In this document: one piece after another, positions 11,101 through 23,100 of the stretch
Layout: each line of letters starts with the position of its first letter
How positions within the stretch are numbered: the first letter of the stretch is position 1
Source of the DNA: Phytophthora quininea
Lineage: Eukaryota > Oomycota > Peronosporomycetes > Peronosporales > Peronosporaceae
Length of the DNA stretch: 64,000 bases
Assembly (NCBI GenBank): GCA_011947345.1
Contig: JAAVTG010000005.1
Span: 151,338-215,337, forward strand
Direction: 5' to 3'
Program-made: the position numbers and the translations under genes
Notes under the pieces: generated by a model
What the model saw: the letters and a program-made list of their open reading frames with translations, nothing else
Told to the model about the DNA's origin: nothing
The model's database searches: none

Positions 11101-12944
11101 CCTGCCAAGTCGTGCCAGCGCGGGCACGACACGAGAGCCAGGCTTGCGCGAGGTGGCACGGGGCCCAGCCACCCTTGAGACGACCTCGGCGCCGGCGCCG
11201 GCGCCGGTGAGGTTAAGCTAAACGTCTACGCCAGGCGTCCTGACGATTCGTATCCGGACGCCGGAGCACCTTCCCAAGCGTCCTTCAGTCCTGCCAAGTC
11301 GTGCCAGCGCGGGCACGACACGAGAGCCAGGCTTGCGCGAGGTGGCACGGGGCCCAGCCACCCTTGAGACGACCTCGGCGCCGGCGCCGGCGCCGGTGAG
11401 GTTAAGCTAAACGTCTACGCCAGGCGTCCTGACGATTCGTATCCGGACGCCGGAGCACCTTCCCAAGCGTCCTTCAGTCCTGCCAAGTCGTGCCAGCGCG
11501 GGCACGACACGAGAGCCAGGCTTGCGCGAGGTGGCACGGGGCCCAGCCACCCTTGAGACGACCTCGGCGCCGGCGCCGGCGCCGGTGAGGTTAAGCTAAA
11601 CGTCTACGCCAGGCGTCCTGACGATTCGTATCCGGACGCCGGAGCACCTTCCCAAGCGTCCTTCAGTCCTGCCAAGTCGTGCCAGCGCGGGCACGACACG
11701 AGAGCCAGGCTTGCGCGAGGTGGCACGGGGCCCAGCCACCCTTGAGACGACCTCGGCGCCGGCGCCGGCGCCGGTGAGGTTAAGCTAAACGTCTACGCCA
11801 GGCGTCCTGACGATTCGTATCCGGACGCCGGAGCACCTTCCCAAGCGTCCTTCAGTCCTGCCAAGTCGTGCCAGCGCGGGCACGACACGAGAGCCAGGCT
11901 TGCGCGAGGTGGCACGGGGCCCAGCCACCCTTGAGACGACCTCGGCGCCGGCGCCGGCGCCGGTGAGGTTAAGCTAAACGTCTACGCCAGGCGTCCTGAC
12001 GATTCGCATCCGGACGCCGGAGCACCTTCCCAAGCGTCCTTCAGTCCTGCCAAGTCGTGCCAGCGCGGGCACGACACGAGAGCCAGGCTTGCGCGAGGTG
12101 GCACGGGGCCCAGCCACCCTTGAGACGACCTCGGCGCCGGCGCCGGCGCCGGTGAGGTTAAGCTAAACGTCTACGCCAGGCGTCCTGACGATTCGCATCC
12201 GGACGCCGGAGCACCTTCCCAAGCGTCCTTCAGTCCTGCCAAGTCGTGCCAGCGCGGGCACGACACGAGAGCCAGGCTTGCGCGAGGTGGCACGGGGCCC
12301 AGCCACCCTTGAGACGACCTCGGCGCCGGCGCCGGCGCCGGTGAGGTTAAGCTAAACGTCTACGCCAGGCGTCCTGACGATTCGTATCCGGACGCCGGAG
12401 CACCTTCCCAAGCGTCCTTCAGTCCTGCCAAGTCGTGCCAGCGCGGGCACGACACGAGAGCCAGGCTTGCGCGAGGTGGCACGGGGCCCAGCCACCCTTG
12501 AGACGACCTCGGCGCCGGCGCCGGCGCCGGTGAGGTTAAGCTAAACGTCTACGCCAGGCGTCCTGACGATTCGCATCCGGACGCCGGAGCACCTTCCCAA
12601 GCGTCCTTCAGTCCTGCCAAGTCGTGCCAGCGCGGGCACGACACGAGAGCCAGGCTTGCGCGAGGTGGCACGGGGCCCAGCCACCCTTGAGACGGCCTCG
12701 GCGCCGGCGCTGGCGCCGGTGAGGTTAAGCTAAACGTCTACGCCAGGCGTCCTGACGATTCGTATCCGGACGCCGGAGCACCTTCCCAAGCGTCCTTCAG
12801 TCCTGCCAAGTCGTGCCAGCGCGGGCACGACACGAGAGCCAGGCTTGCGCGAGGTGGCACGGGGCCCAGCCACCCTTGAGACGACCTCGGCGCCGGCGCC
12901 GGCGCCGGTGAGGTTCAGCTAAACGTCTACGCCAGGCGTCGGGG
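2101..12944 (+). repeat. 189-bp satellite array, about 57 copies
   Basis: A near-perfect tandem array with a 189-bp period; successive CTTGAGACGACC landmarks lie at 2283, 2472, 2661, 2850 and so on. Each unit has two to four GGCGCC palindromes in a row and a GC-rich body. Length variants are rare: an extra GGCGCC near 3620 and an inserted GC near 10432. The main substitution is T/C in CGATTCG(T/C)ATCC; the C form occurs near 2350, 2540, 2729, 8991, 9358, 12006, 12195 and 12571. The first unit is partial and the last is truncated in CCAGGCGTC. No coding capacity is supported. Confidence 0.97.
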
Positions 12945-12963
12945 TTAAGTGATATGGTAGAGT

Positions 12964-13990
12964 TTGTGTACTCGTCTTGCTGAAAGACATTTAGAGATGA
13001 AAGTTCGCCGATTCCAGCGAAGTACGCCAAGAAGTGGGACGCGCACGTGGCAAAGCTGCTGGACATATTATTTTAAAGTTTTCAGGAAAATTAAAGACCG
13101 ACTGGGTTCCCAGACGGGATTCGGTTTTACTGAAAGTCGACTCCAAGATGGTCTGGCGCTCGAGGACGCGGTGGGAAAGGCATGTCCGTTCTACTACGAC
13201 ATTGAAACCCTGTTCGGTGACCGGCAAAATGCTTCTCCATTTTCTGTCATGGACAATCCGACAGCCACTTATCGTGATGAGCCCAGCCAAGACGACGGTT
13301 TTGCAAGCAGTTACGCTGATGTTCAGAGTCTAAGCTTCAACCTCGCCCAATCTGCACCTGGCGAAGAACCTCCGAGCGCCAGCAGTCAAGCTACGCTGGA
13401 GTACGCCCGTGATGAGTACCAAAGCGAACCGGATGCAGAAGACGACTTTGAACTCCCCACCATGTCATCTCCAAGCTCGGGCAACGAAAATAACACCGCT
13501 GGCCAAGAAGCAATCCTTACACCAGCGCTACAGACGGATGCCGCCAACTCTTCCGAAGAACGTACACGACAATCAGAATCTTCAGATACGTCAACCAATG
13601 TTTCCTCAGCTCCGGCTCGCTCTCCAAATAGCGACACCATTCAGAGAGACCTCAGGACTGGCACAGATAGCGGCAGCTCAAAGGTTAACCAAGCCCGAGA
13701 ACGCGACTTTGCCACGACATTTCGAGAATTCAGCGAGAAACGATTGCATGCAGAGACTCGCTGGCGACAAGAAGAACTAAAGGAGGCCGTCTCGCGGCTG
13801 AAAGCCGGGCTGTCAGGGAGCAGGAGAGAGACGAGATGAATGCCGACTTCGGTTCAAGGAAGCTCAGTCCGCCGTGCACAAGGACATGTTTTTGCAGCTG
13901 CTAGCGCGTGGTAAGACCGAAGAAGAAGCTTTGGCATTCGTTGACCGCATTGCCCCATTGTACTCTAGCTCAAGGCATAACTCCATGTTG
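12964..13990 (+). pseudogene. Broken Harbinger-associated type (Myb/SANT-like) protein
   Basis: A 291-codon frame (12964-13839) continues in another frame to about 13990 through a short coiled-coil tail (FLQLLARGKTEEEALAF). At 13025-13072 a further frame reads KYAKKWDAHVAKLL and stops. The most diagnostic part is ACPFYYDIETLFGDRQ (about residues 73-88), followed by a long acidic Ser/Thr-rich linker and a charged C-terminal helix. This order is familiar from Myb/SANT-like DNA-binding proteins associated with PIF/Harbinger elements, and a Harbinger transposase relic lies 2 kb downstream. At least two frameshifts and an upstream stop make it non-functional. The family assignment is by remembered resemblance, not by a search. 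Confidence 0.55.
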
Positions 13991-14168
13991 AGATCAGCGG
14001 TGTAGCTTCAATCTAGCACCAACGTCTTGGGTTCTTCTCAAACTTCGATTGAATTCCTTGCAGGAGCAAAGCGCCGTAACTATCGTGACCTGGCTGCTAG
14101 CTTGAGGGAGCAGCGTACGAGCCTCCTGCTGGTGAGAACAGGGGCTGCTCTAAAGACTTCTCGCACGC

Positions 14169-15559
14169 TTGAGGGAATTGACAATGGCAACGATGACCGT
14201 CTGGGTCCTGGTTATGGCTGAGAAAGCTGCCAACACTACTGTAAATGCAGTCTCTTACAACTTGAAAATTAGCGCAGCTGGACTCTCGGTGTGGGCGCTG
14301 TCATCAGCGGCGATTTCTTTGGCTGGCAGTGAGGCCTCATTGCGGGTGTCGACGAACTGCTCACTATCTTGGTCTTCGTCACGGTGCTCTACGTGCTGCA
14401 GTCCTTCTCCATCGCTGAGCTCTCCACCACCGTCCCAGCGGGTGGAGGTCCCTACGTGTTCGTGCTGCATGCCATCGGCCCCCGCGCCGCCTTCTTCGCC
14501 GGCTTGGCCGAGAGCCTCAAGGTCGTCATCACCTGCACCGAATCGTCACGGGCATCAGCTCGTACATGAACCAGTTGCTGGACTTGAGCGCCGAGTACGG
14601 TCCGATCTGGTGGGCCGTCTTCTACGTGCTGTTCGTGGGGCTCAACATCGTGGGCGTTGAGATGACCTTCCGCGTGCAGGCCGTCACGACGTTCGTGTCG
14701 GCGATCATCTTGCTGGTATCCTACATCGGATCAGCCACCAAGATCTCGTATAGCGACTGGGTGGAAACGCGCGACTGGAAATACTCGAACGGCTGGGATG
14801 GCGTTGTTCAGGGATACTCGTTCGCGCTGTGGTTCTACCTGGGGGATCGAGGAGCTGCCGCTCGCAGTGGAGATGGCCATCAACCCGGAGCGCAACATGT
14901 TCATTGGGCTCGTGCCGTCGATCGCGACGCTGGTGCCGCTGGCGTTCTGCACTGTGATCTTCAACTCGAAGATCCCCCGGCGCCGACGGGATTTACGCGA
15001 GCAATTCACCGCTGGTGGCAGGGTACCAAACCGTCTTCGCCGACAACAGCACTACGTTGGGCTTCTTGTGGATGCTCATCCTGGGCCTCATCGCCAGCTT
15101 CCACTCGTTCGTGTTTTTATGGGCCAGTTGCTGTATGCCATCGACCGCGATGGCTTTTTGCCACAAATTCTGACGACGCTGCACCCGACCCGCGGGACGA
15201 TGTACGTGGCATTGACCTCCGGCGGCGCTATTGGCTTAGTCGTCGTGCTTGTGCTGCACTACATCATTGGCGACACAAAACTCGCCTCCATGCTGATCAA
15301 TTTAGCTCTGATCGGCGCTTTTGTCTTGTACAGCTTCCAGTTGACGTCGTTCATTCGACTGCGCGTTAAGGAGCCGAATCGTCCTCGTCCGTACAAGAGT
15401 CCGTTTGGTGTTGCTGGTGCTGTGGTGTCGATGGCGCTGTGCGTCGCCGGGATGGTGTCGATCATCTACAGCGGCACGTCCAGCTACGAGTTCCTCGCCT
15501 CCATTATCGTGGCTATCTTGTACTTTGGTGTCGGCGCCGTGTATTTTTCATGCGTGTGA
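14169..15559 (+). pseudogene. Amino acid/polyamine (APC) superfamily transporter, pseudogene
   Basis: Successive frames together cover most of an APC-type permease of about 450 residues. Recognisable parts are the N-terminal LKISA segment, then SIAELSTTVPAGGGPYVF (14369 on), the segment starting at MNQLLDL (14566), IEELPLAVEMAINPERNM (about 14850) and a C-terminal half from MGQLLYAIDRDGFLP (about 15120) to 15559 with several hydrophobic helices. Such proteins move amino acids, ethanolamine or polyamines across membranes. The reading frame changes at least five times, with breaks near 14310, 14540, 14845, 14975 and 15118. It is a dead copy of a host gene. Substrate cannot be inferred. Confidence 0.85.
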
Positions 15560-15963
15560 AGCCGCGAATCGAAGCAGCTCCGACCCCAAGTTGCGCGAAA
15601 ACCTGCTCAGCTCGGCATCGTCCAAGGTTTTACAGGCAGCGCCACATCATCAGCCCTCCCTCATGCTTTCTTTTGATAGTGTTTGGATAACCCATGCTTC
15701 ATAAGCCCAGCGCTAGTTCACCAGCTAAATGCCGTGCCAATCTCCGCCGCCAGCGTTCTTCCCGTGCCCGATCGCTTTCGCTCTCCGACCACCAATAATA
15801 CCCCCACGCTCAGGCTGAATGAGCCGCTCGCTAGCGATGCCACGATCGCCGTTTTCCCAGAGTTCCCAGTCGACCATAAGTCGTGCAACACCGGCACAGA
15901 CCCGCGTTGTCTACCAGCACACAACCGCCCAGGGATGCAGATCCAAACCGTTCGTCACGAATA
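15560..15963. other. No gene seen between transporter relic and Harbinger relic
   Basis: About 400 bases of ordinary composition. The first part is probably the decayed C-terminal tail of the transporter (a Met-Arg-Val-Lys-Pro run in a shifted frame). Nothing else is recognised on either strand. Confidence 0.5.
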
Positions 15964-17024
15964 TCATCGACTATATACCAATAGCATGTCATGGTTTACT
16001 TGATCTCTTAGCTCATTTCCTTCTCGTGTCTCTACTCTCCATGTAGGTTGATTATTCACTTCATCCCTTGCTTCAGCATCAAACGGATCTCCATCGTGGT
16101 GCACCAATACAAAATTATGTAGTAAAACACATGCCATGCACTGTTCATTAACCCACACAAAAGCCTTTTTGCATTTAATTTGAGTTGATATTCCTTTGAG
16201 AGAAGCCCACCTATTTTTCAGTAAGCCGATGCAGTTTTCGTTGACAACACGTGCCGACCCCAATATCATATTAAACTCTGCGTAATCAAACCGAAGAGCT
16301 TCTGGCTTCTTGTACGGTACCAGCATACAGCCTATAAGCTGATAGCTCGAGTCGGCAACTAACTACTCTCATGGGAAAAGAGCAGTTTTGGTTGCTTTGC
16401 GATCAAAGATCTTGAAAACACAGTGCTATCGGCACAATAACCAGGCCAGCCCACCAGCGCGTACATTATCCGCTTGTCGTCATTGCAGACAATCATTGCG
16501 TTGATAGAGTAACGTTGTTTCCTGTTGAAATAGACCTCTCCATCTACTCCAGGCTTTTGGCTAAAAATGAAGTGGGTTCCATCAACAAAGCCCACTGTGC
16601 CTTTCATACCAAATCGTTCGCCATAAAAGTAGACGTGAGTTCGCGACGCTCATCTCCTGGCCAGTGCACAAAGTCGTTGTAATGGCGTAGTAACGACTCC
16701 ACTACCCGCTTCGAGTATAGGGTGACGGCACCAGCTCCAATTCTGTATGCCCGGGCAATTCTTCCAACAGACCCTCCGTTTCCATACGTGCCAAGCTGTT
16801 ACTGCAAGCTGGATATGAACTGGACGCTGTTTGTTTCAACTTTTATTGCAGAATACCTGATCGTCTGCGATCATCTCAACGAGCGCCTGAAATACAGCTT
16901 TCTCAACTCGTAATGCCTGGCAAAATTCGCCCTCGGGTAAGCAGAATATCAGCTTTCGATAGCCAATGCTCTTGGGGATAGGCACACGGTCAAACAGATA
17001 TCGCGTGCTGGACAGGTACGCCAT
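15964..17024 (-). pseudogene. PIF/Harbinger (HARBI1-like) transposase relic
   Basis: Read on the minus strand, three frames carry consecutive parts of a DDE transposase. The N-terminal part (17024-16836) contains the PIPKS segment. The middle carries YGNGGSVGRIARAYRIGAG, then GFVDGTHF with the first catalytic Asp and GYCADSTVFSRS with the second (16607-16359). The last part (16326-15964) carries an Arg-rich helix with VNENCIGLLKNRW, where the Glu matches the third catalytic position. The HARBI1-type order is therefore complete and the acidic triad survives, but at least three frameshifts or stops separate the parts (near 16836, 16620 and 16345). Terminal inverted repeats could not be identified by eye. 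Confidence 0.88.
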
Positions 17025-17184
17025 TCATGTCATAAGATCGTCTGGTCATCTGACAGCCACCGATCCTCATCACTACCAAACTCCACAGATACTTGAAACG
17101 CACCTAAAAGAAACAACTGTCCTTGTGTGCATTGCATCATCTTCTTTCTTTCACTCGACGGCATGACAACCAAACGCCTAAGCA
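17025..17184. other. Short spacer before the 18-bp array
   Basis: No gene seen. It may hold the decayed upstream part of the Harbinger element. The 18-bp array begins at about 17185 with two imperfect blocks (CATCAAGTCCTCC instead of CACCAAGTCGTCC). Confidence 0.4.
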
Positions 17185-20100
17185 ACACACACGCGCATCA
17201 AGTCCTCCACGCGCAGCAACACACACACGCACCAAGTCGACAGTGCGCACCAAGTCGTCCGTGCGCAACAACACACACGCGCACCAAGTCGACAGTGCGC
17301 ACCAAGTCGTCCGTGCGCACCAAGTCGTCCACGCGCAGCAACACACGCGCACCAAGTCGACAGTGCGCACCAAGTCGTCCGTGCGCACCAAGTCGTCCAC
17401 GCGCAGCAACACACACGCGCACCAAGTCGACAGTGCGCACCAAGTCGTCCGTGCGCACCAAGTCGTCCACGCGCAGCAACACACACGCGCACCAAGTCGA
17501 CAGTGCGCACCAAGTCGTCCGTGCGCACCAAGTCGTCCACGCGCAGCAACACACGCGCACCAAGTCGACAGTGCGCACCAAGTCGTCCGTGCGCACCAAG
17601 TCGTCCACGCGCAGCAACACACGCGCACCAAGTCGTCCGTGCGCAGCAACACACACGCGCACCAAGTCGACAGTGCGCACCAAGTCGTCCGTGCGCAGCA
17701 ACACACGCGCACCAAGTCGACAGTGCGCAGCAAATCGTCCGTGCGCACCAAGTCGTCCGTGCGCAGCAACACACACGCGCACCAAGTCGTCCGTGCGCAC
17801 CAAGTCGTCCGTGCGCAACAACACACACGCGCACCAAGTCGTCCGTGCGCAGCAACACACGCGCACCAAGTCGTCCGTGCGCACCAAGTCGTCCACGCGC
17901 AGCAACACACACGCGCACCAAGTCGACAGTGCGCACCAAGTCGTCCGTGCGCACCAAGTCGTCCGTGCGCACCAAGTCGTCCACGCGCAGCAACACACAC
18001 GCGCACCAAGTCGACAGTGCGCACCAAGTCGTCCGTGCGCACCAAGTCGTCCACGCGCAGCAACACACGCGCACCAAGTCGACAGTGCGCACCAAGTCGT
18101 CCGTGCGCACCAAGTCGTCCACGCGCAACACACACGCGCACCAAGTCGACAGTGCGCACCAAGTCGTCCGTGCGCACCAAGTCGTCCACGCGCAGCAACA
18201 CACGCGCACCAAGTCGACAGTGCGCACCAAGTCGTCCGTGCGCACCAAGTCGTCCACGCGCAGCAACACACGCGCACCAAGTCGACAGTGCGCACCAAGT
18301 CGTCCGTGCGCACCAAGTCGTCCACGCGCAGCAACACACACGCGCACCAAGTCGACAGTGCGCACCAAGTCGTCCGTGCGCACCAAGTCGTCCACGCGCA
18401 GCAACACACACGCGCACCAAGTCGTCCGTGCGCACCAAGTCGTCCGTGCGCAGCAACACACACGCGCACCAAGTCGACAGTGCGCACCAAGTCGTCCGTG
18501 CGCACCAAGTCGTCCACGCGCAGCAACACACGCGCACCAAGTCGACAGTGCGCACCAAGTCGTCCGTGCGCACCAAGTCGTCCGTGCGCAGCAACACACA
18601 CGCGCACCAAGTCGTCCGTGCGCACCAAGTCGTCCGTGCGCAACAACACACACGCGCACCAAGTCGTCCGTGCGCAGCAACACACACGCGCACCAAGTCG
18701 TCCGTGCGCACCAAGTCGTCCACGCGCAGCAACACACGCGCACCAAGTCGACAGTGCGCACCAAGTCGTCCGTGCGCACCAAGTCGTCCGTGCGCACCAA
18801 GTCGTCCACGCGCAGCAACACACACGCGCACCAAGTCGACAGTGCGCACCAAGTCGTCCGTGCGCACCAAGTCGTCCACGCGCAGCAACACACGCGCACC
18901 AAGTCGACCGTGCGCACCAAGTCGTCCGTGCGCACCAAGTCGTCCACGCGCAGCAACACACGCGCACCAAGTCGACAGTGCGCACCAAGTCGTCCGTGCG
19001 CACCAAGTCGTCCACGCGCAGCAACACACGCGCACCAAGTCGTCCGTGCGCAGCAACACACGCGCACCGTCGACAGTGCGCACCAAGTCGTCCGTGCGCA
19101 GCAACACACACGCGCACCAAGTCGACAGTGCGCACCAAGTCGTCCGTGCGCACCAAGTCGTCCGTGCGCAGCAACACACACGCGCACCAAGTCGTCCGTG
19201 CGCACCAAGTCGTCCGTGCGCAACAACACACGCGCACCAAGTCGTCCGTGCGCAGCAACACACACGCGCAAGTCGTCCGTGCGCACCAAGTCGTCCACGC
19301 GCAGCAACACACACGCGCACCAAGTCGACAGTGCGCACCAAGTCGTCCGTGCGCACCAAGTCGTCCGTGCGCACCAAGTCGTCCACGCGCAGCACACACG
19401 CGCACCAAGTCGACAGTGCGCACCAAGTCGTCCGTGCGCACCAAGTCGTCCACGCGCAGCAACACACACGCGCACCAAGTCGACAGTGCGCACCAAGTCG
19501 TCCGTGCGCACCAAGTCGTCCACGCGCAGCAACACACACGCGCACCAAGTCGTCCGTGCGCACCAAGTCGTCCGTGCGCACCAAGTCGTCCACGCGCAGC
19601 AACACACACGCGCACCAAGTCGACAGTGCGCACCAAGTCGTCCGTGCGCACCAAGTCGTCCACGCGCAGCAACACACGCGCACCAAGTCGACAGTGCGCA
19701 CCAAGTCGTCCGTGCGCACCAAGTCGTCCACGCGCAGCAACACACGCGCACCAAGTCGACAGTGCGCACCAAGTCGTCCGTGCGCACCAAGTCGTCCACG
19801 CGCAGCAACACACGCGCACCAAGTCGACAGTGCGCACCAAGTCGTCCGTGCGCACCAAGTCGTCCACGCGCAGCACACACGCGCACCAAGTCGACAGTGC
19901 GCACCAAGTCGTCCGTGCGCACCAAGTCGTCCACGCGCAGCAACACACACGCGCACCAAGTCGACAGTGCGCACCAAGTCGTCCGTGCGCACCAAGTCGT
20001 CCACGCGCAGCAACACACGCGCACCAAGTCGACAGTGCGCACCAAGTCGTCCGTGCGCACCAAGTCGTCCACGCGCAGCAACACACACGCGCACCAAGTC

Positions 20101-23100
20101 GTCCGTGCGCAGCAACACACGCGCACCAAGTCGACAGTGCGCACCAAGTCGTCCGTGCGCAGCAACACACGCGCACCAAGTCGACAGTGCGCACCAAGTC
20201 GTCCGTGCGCACCAAGTCGTCCGTGCGCAGCAACACACACGCGCACCAAGTCGTCCGTGCGCACCAAGTCGTCCGTGCGCAACACACACGCGCACCAAGT
20301 CGACAGTGCGCACCAAGTCGTCCGTGCGCACCAAGTCGTCCACGCGCAGCAACACACGCGCACCAAGTCGACAGTGCGCACCAAGTCGTCCGTGCGCACC
20401 AAGTCGTCCACGCGCAGCAACACACGCGCACCAAGTCGACAGTGCGCACCAAGTCGTCCGTGCGCACCAAGTCGTCCACGCGCAGCAACACACACGCGCA
20501 CCAAGTCGACAGTGCGCACCAAGTCGTCCGTGCGCACCAAGTCGTCCACGCGCAGCAACACACACGCGCACCAAGTCGACAGTGCGCACCAAGTCGTCCG
20601 TGCGCACCAAGTCGTCCACGCGCAGCAACACACGCGCACCAAGTCGTCCGTGCGCAGCACACACGCGCACCAAGTCGACAGTGCGCACCAAGTCGTCCGT
20701 GCGCAACAACACACGCGCACCAAGTCGACCGTGCGCACCAAGTCGTCCGTGCGCACCAAGTCGTCCACGCGCAGCAACACACACGCGCACCAAGTCGACA
20801 GTGCGCACCAAGTCGTCCGTGCGCACCAAGTCGTCCACGCGCAGCAACACACACGCGCACCAAGTCGTCCGTGCGCAGCAACACACACCAAGTCGACAGT
20901 GCGCACAAGTCGTCCACGCGCACCAAGTCGTCCGTGCGCACCAAGTCGTCCGTGCGCACCAAGTCGTCCACGCGCAGCAACACACACGCGCACCAAGTCG
21001 TCCGTGCGCACCAAGTCGTCCGTGCGCAACAACACACGCGCACCAAGTCGTCCGTGCGCACCAAGTCGTCCGTGCGCACCAAGTCGTCCACGCGCAGCAA
21101 CACACACGCGCACCAAGTCGACAGTGCGCACCAAGTCGTCCGTGCGCAACAACACACACGCGCACCAAGTCGACAGTGCGCACCAAGTCGTCCGTGCGCA
21201 CCAAGTCGTCCACGCGCAGCAACACACGCGCACCAAGTCGACAGTGCGCACCAAGTCGTCCGTGCGCACCAAGTCGTCCGTGCGCAGCAACACACACGCG
21301 CACCAAGTCGTCCGTGCGCACCAAGTCGTCCGTGCGCACCAAGTCGTCCACGCGCAGCAACACACACGCGCACCAAGTCGACAGTGCGCACCAAGTCGTC
21401 CGTGCGCACCAAGTCGTCCACGCGCAGCAACACACACGCGCACCAAGTCGACAGTGCGCACCAAGTCGTCCGTGCGCACCAAGTCGTCCACGCGCAGCAA
21501 CACACACGCGCACCAAGTCGTCCGTGCGCACCAAGTCGTCCGTGCGCACCAAGTCGTCCACGCGCAGCAACACACACGCGCACCAAGTCGACAGTGCGCA
21601 CCAAGTCGTCCGTGCGCACCAAGTCGTCCACGCGCAGCAACACACGCGCACCAAGTCGACAGTGCGCACCAAGTCGTCCGTGCGCACCAAGTCGTCCACG
21701 CGCAGCAACACACGCGCACCAAGTCGACAGTGCGCACCAAGTCGTCCGTGCGCACCAAGTCGTCCGTGCGCAGCAACACACACGCGCACCAAGTCGTCCG
21801 TGCGCACCAAGTCGTCCGTGCGCAACAACACGCGCACACGCGCACCAAGTCGTCCGTGCGCACCAAGTCGTCCACGCGCAACACACACGCGCACCAAGTC
21901 GACAGTGCGCACCAAGTCGTCCGTGCGCACCAAGTCGTCCGTGCGCAGCAACACACGCGCACCAAGTCGTCCGTGCGCACCAAGTCGTCCGTGCGCAACA
22001 ACACACGCGCACCAAGTCGTCCGTGCGCACCAAGTCGTCCGTGCGCACCAAGTCGTCCGTGCGCACCAAGTCGTCCACGCGCAGCAACACACACGCGCAC
22101 CAAGTCGACAGTGCGCACCAAGTCGTCCACGCGCAGCAACACACACGCGCACCAAGTCGTCCGTGCGCACCAAGTCGTCCGTGCGCACCAAGTCGTCCAC
22201 GCGCAGCAACACACACGCGCACCAAGTCGACAGTGCGCACCAAGTCGTCCGTGCGCACCAAGTCGTCCACGCGCAGCAACACACACGCGCACCAAGTCGA
22301 CAGTGCGCACCAAGTCGTCCGTGCGCACCAAGTCGTCCGTGCGCAGCAACACACACGCGCACCAAGTCGACAGTGCGCACCAAGTCGTCCGTGCGCACCA
22401 AGTCGTCCGTGCGCAACAACACACGCGCACCAAGTCGACAGTGCGCACCAAGTCGTCCGTGCGCAACAACACACACGCGCACCAAGTCGTCCGTGCGCAC
22501 CAAGTCGTCCACGCGCAGCAACACACACGCGCACCAAGTCGACAGTGCGCACCAAGTCGTCCGTGCGCACCAAGTCGTCCGTGCGCAGCAACACACGCGC
22601 ACCAAGTCGTCCGTGCGCACCAAGTCGTCCGTGCGCAACAACACACACGCGCACCAAGTCGTCCGTGCGCACCAAGTCGTCCGTGCGCACCAAGTCGTCC
22701 GTGCGCACCAAGTCGTCCACGCGCAGCAACACACGCGCACCAAGTCGACAGTGCGCACCAAGTCGTCCACGCGCAGCAACACACACGCGCACCAAGTCGA
22801 CAGTGCGCACCAAGTCGTCCGTGCGCACCAAGTCGTCCACGCGCAGCAACACACACGCGCACCAAGTCGACAGTGCGCACCAAGTCGTCCGTGCGCACCA
22901 AGTCGTCCACGCGCAGCAACACACGCGCACCAAGTCGACAGTGCGCACCAAGTCGTCCGTGCGCACCAAGTCGTCCACGCGCAGCACACACGCGCACCAA
23001 GTCGACAGTGCGCACCAAGTCGTCCGCGCAGCAACACACACGCGCACCAAGTCGTCCGTGCGCACCAAGTCGACAGTGCGCAGCAAATCGTCCACGCGCA

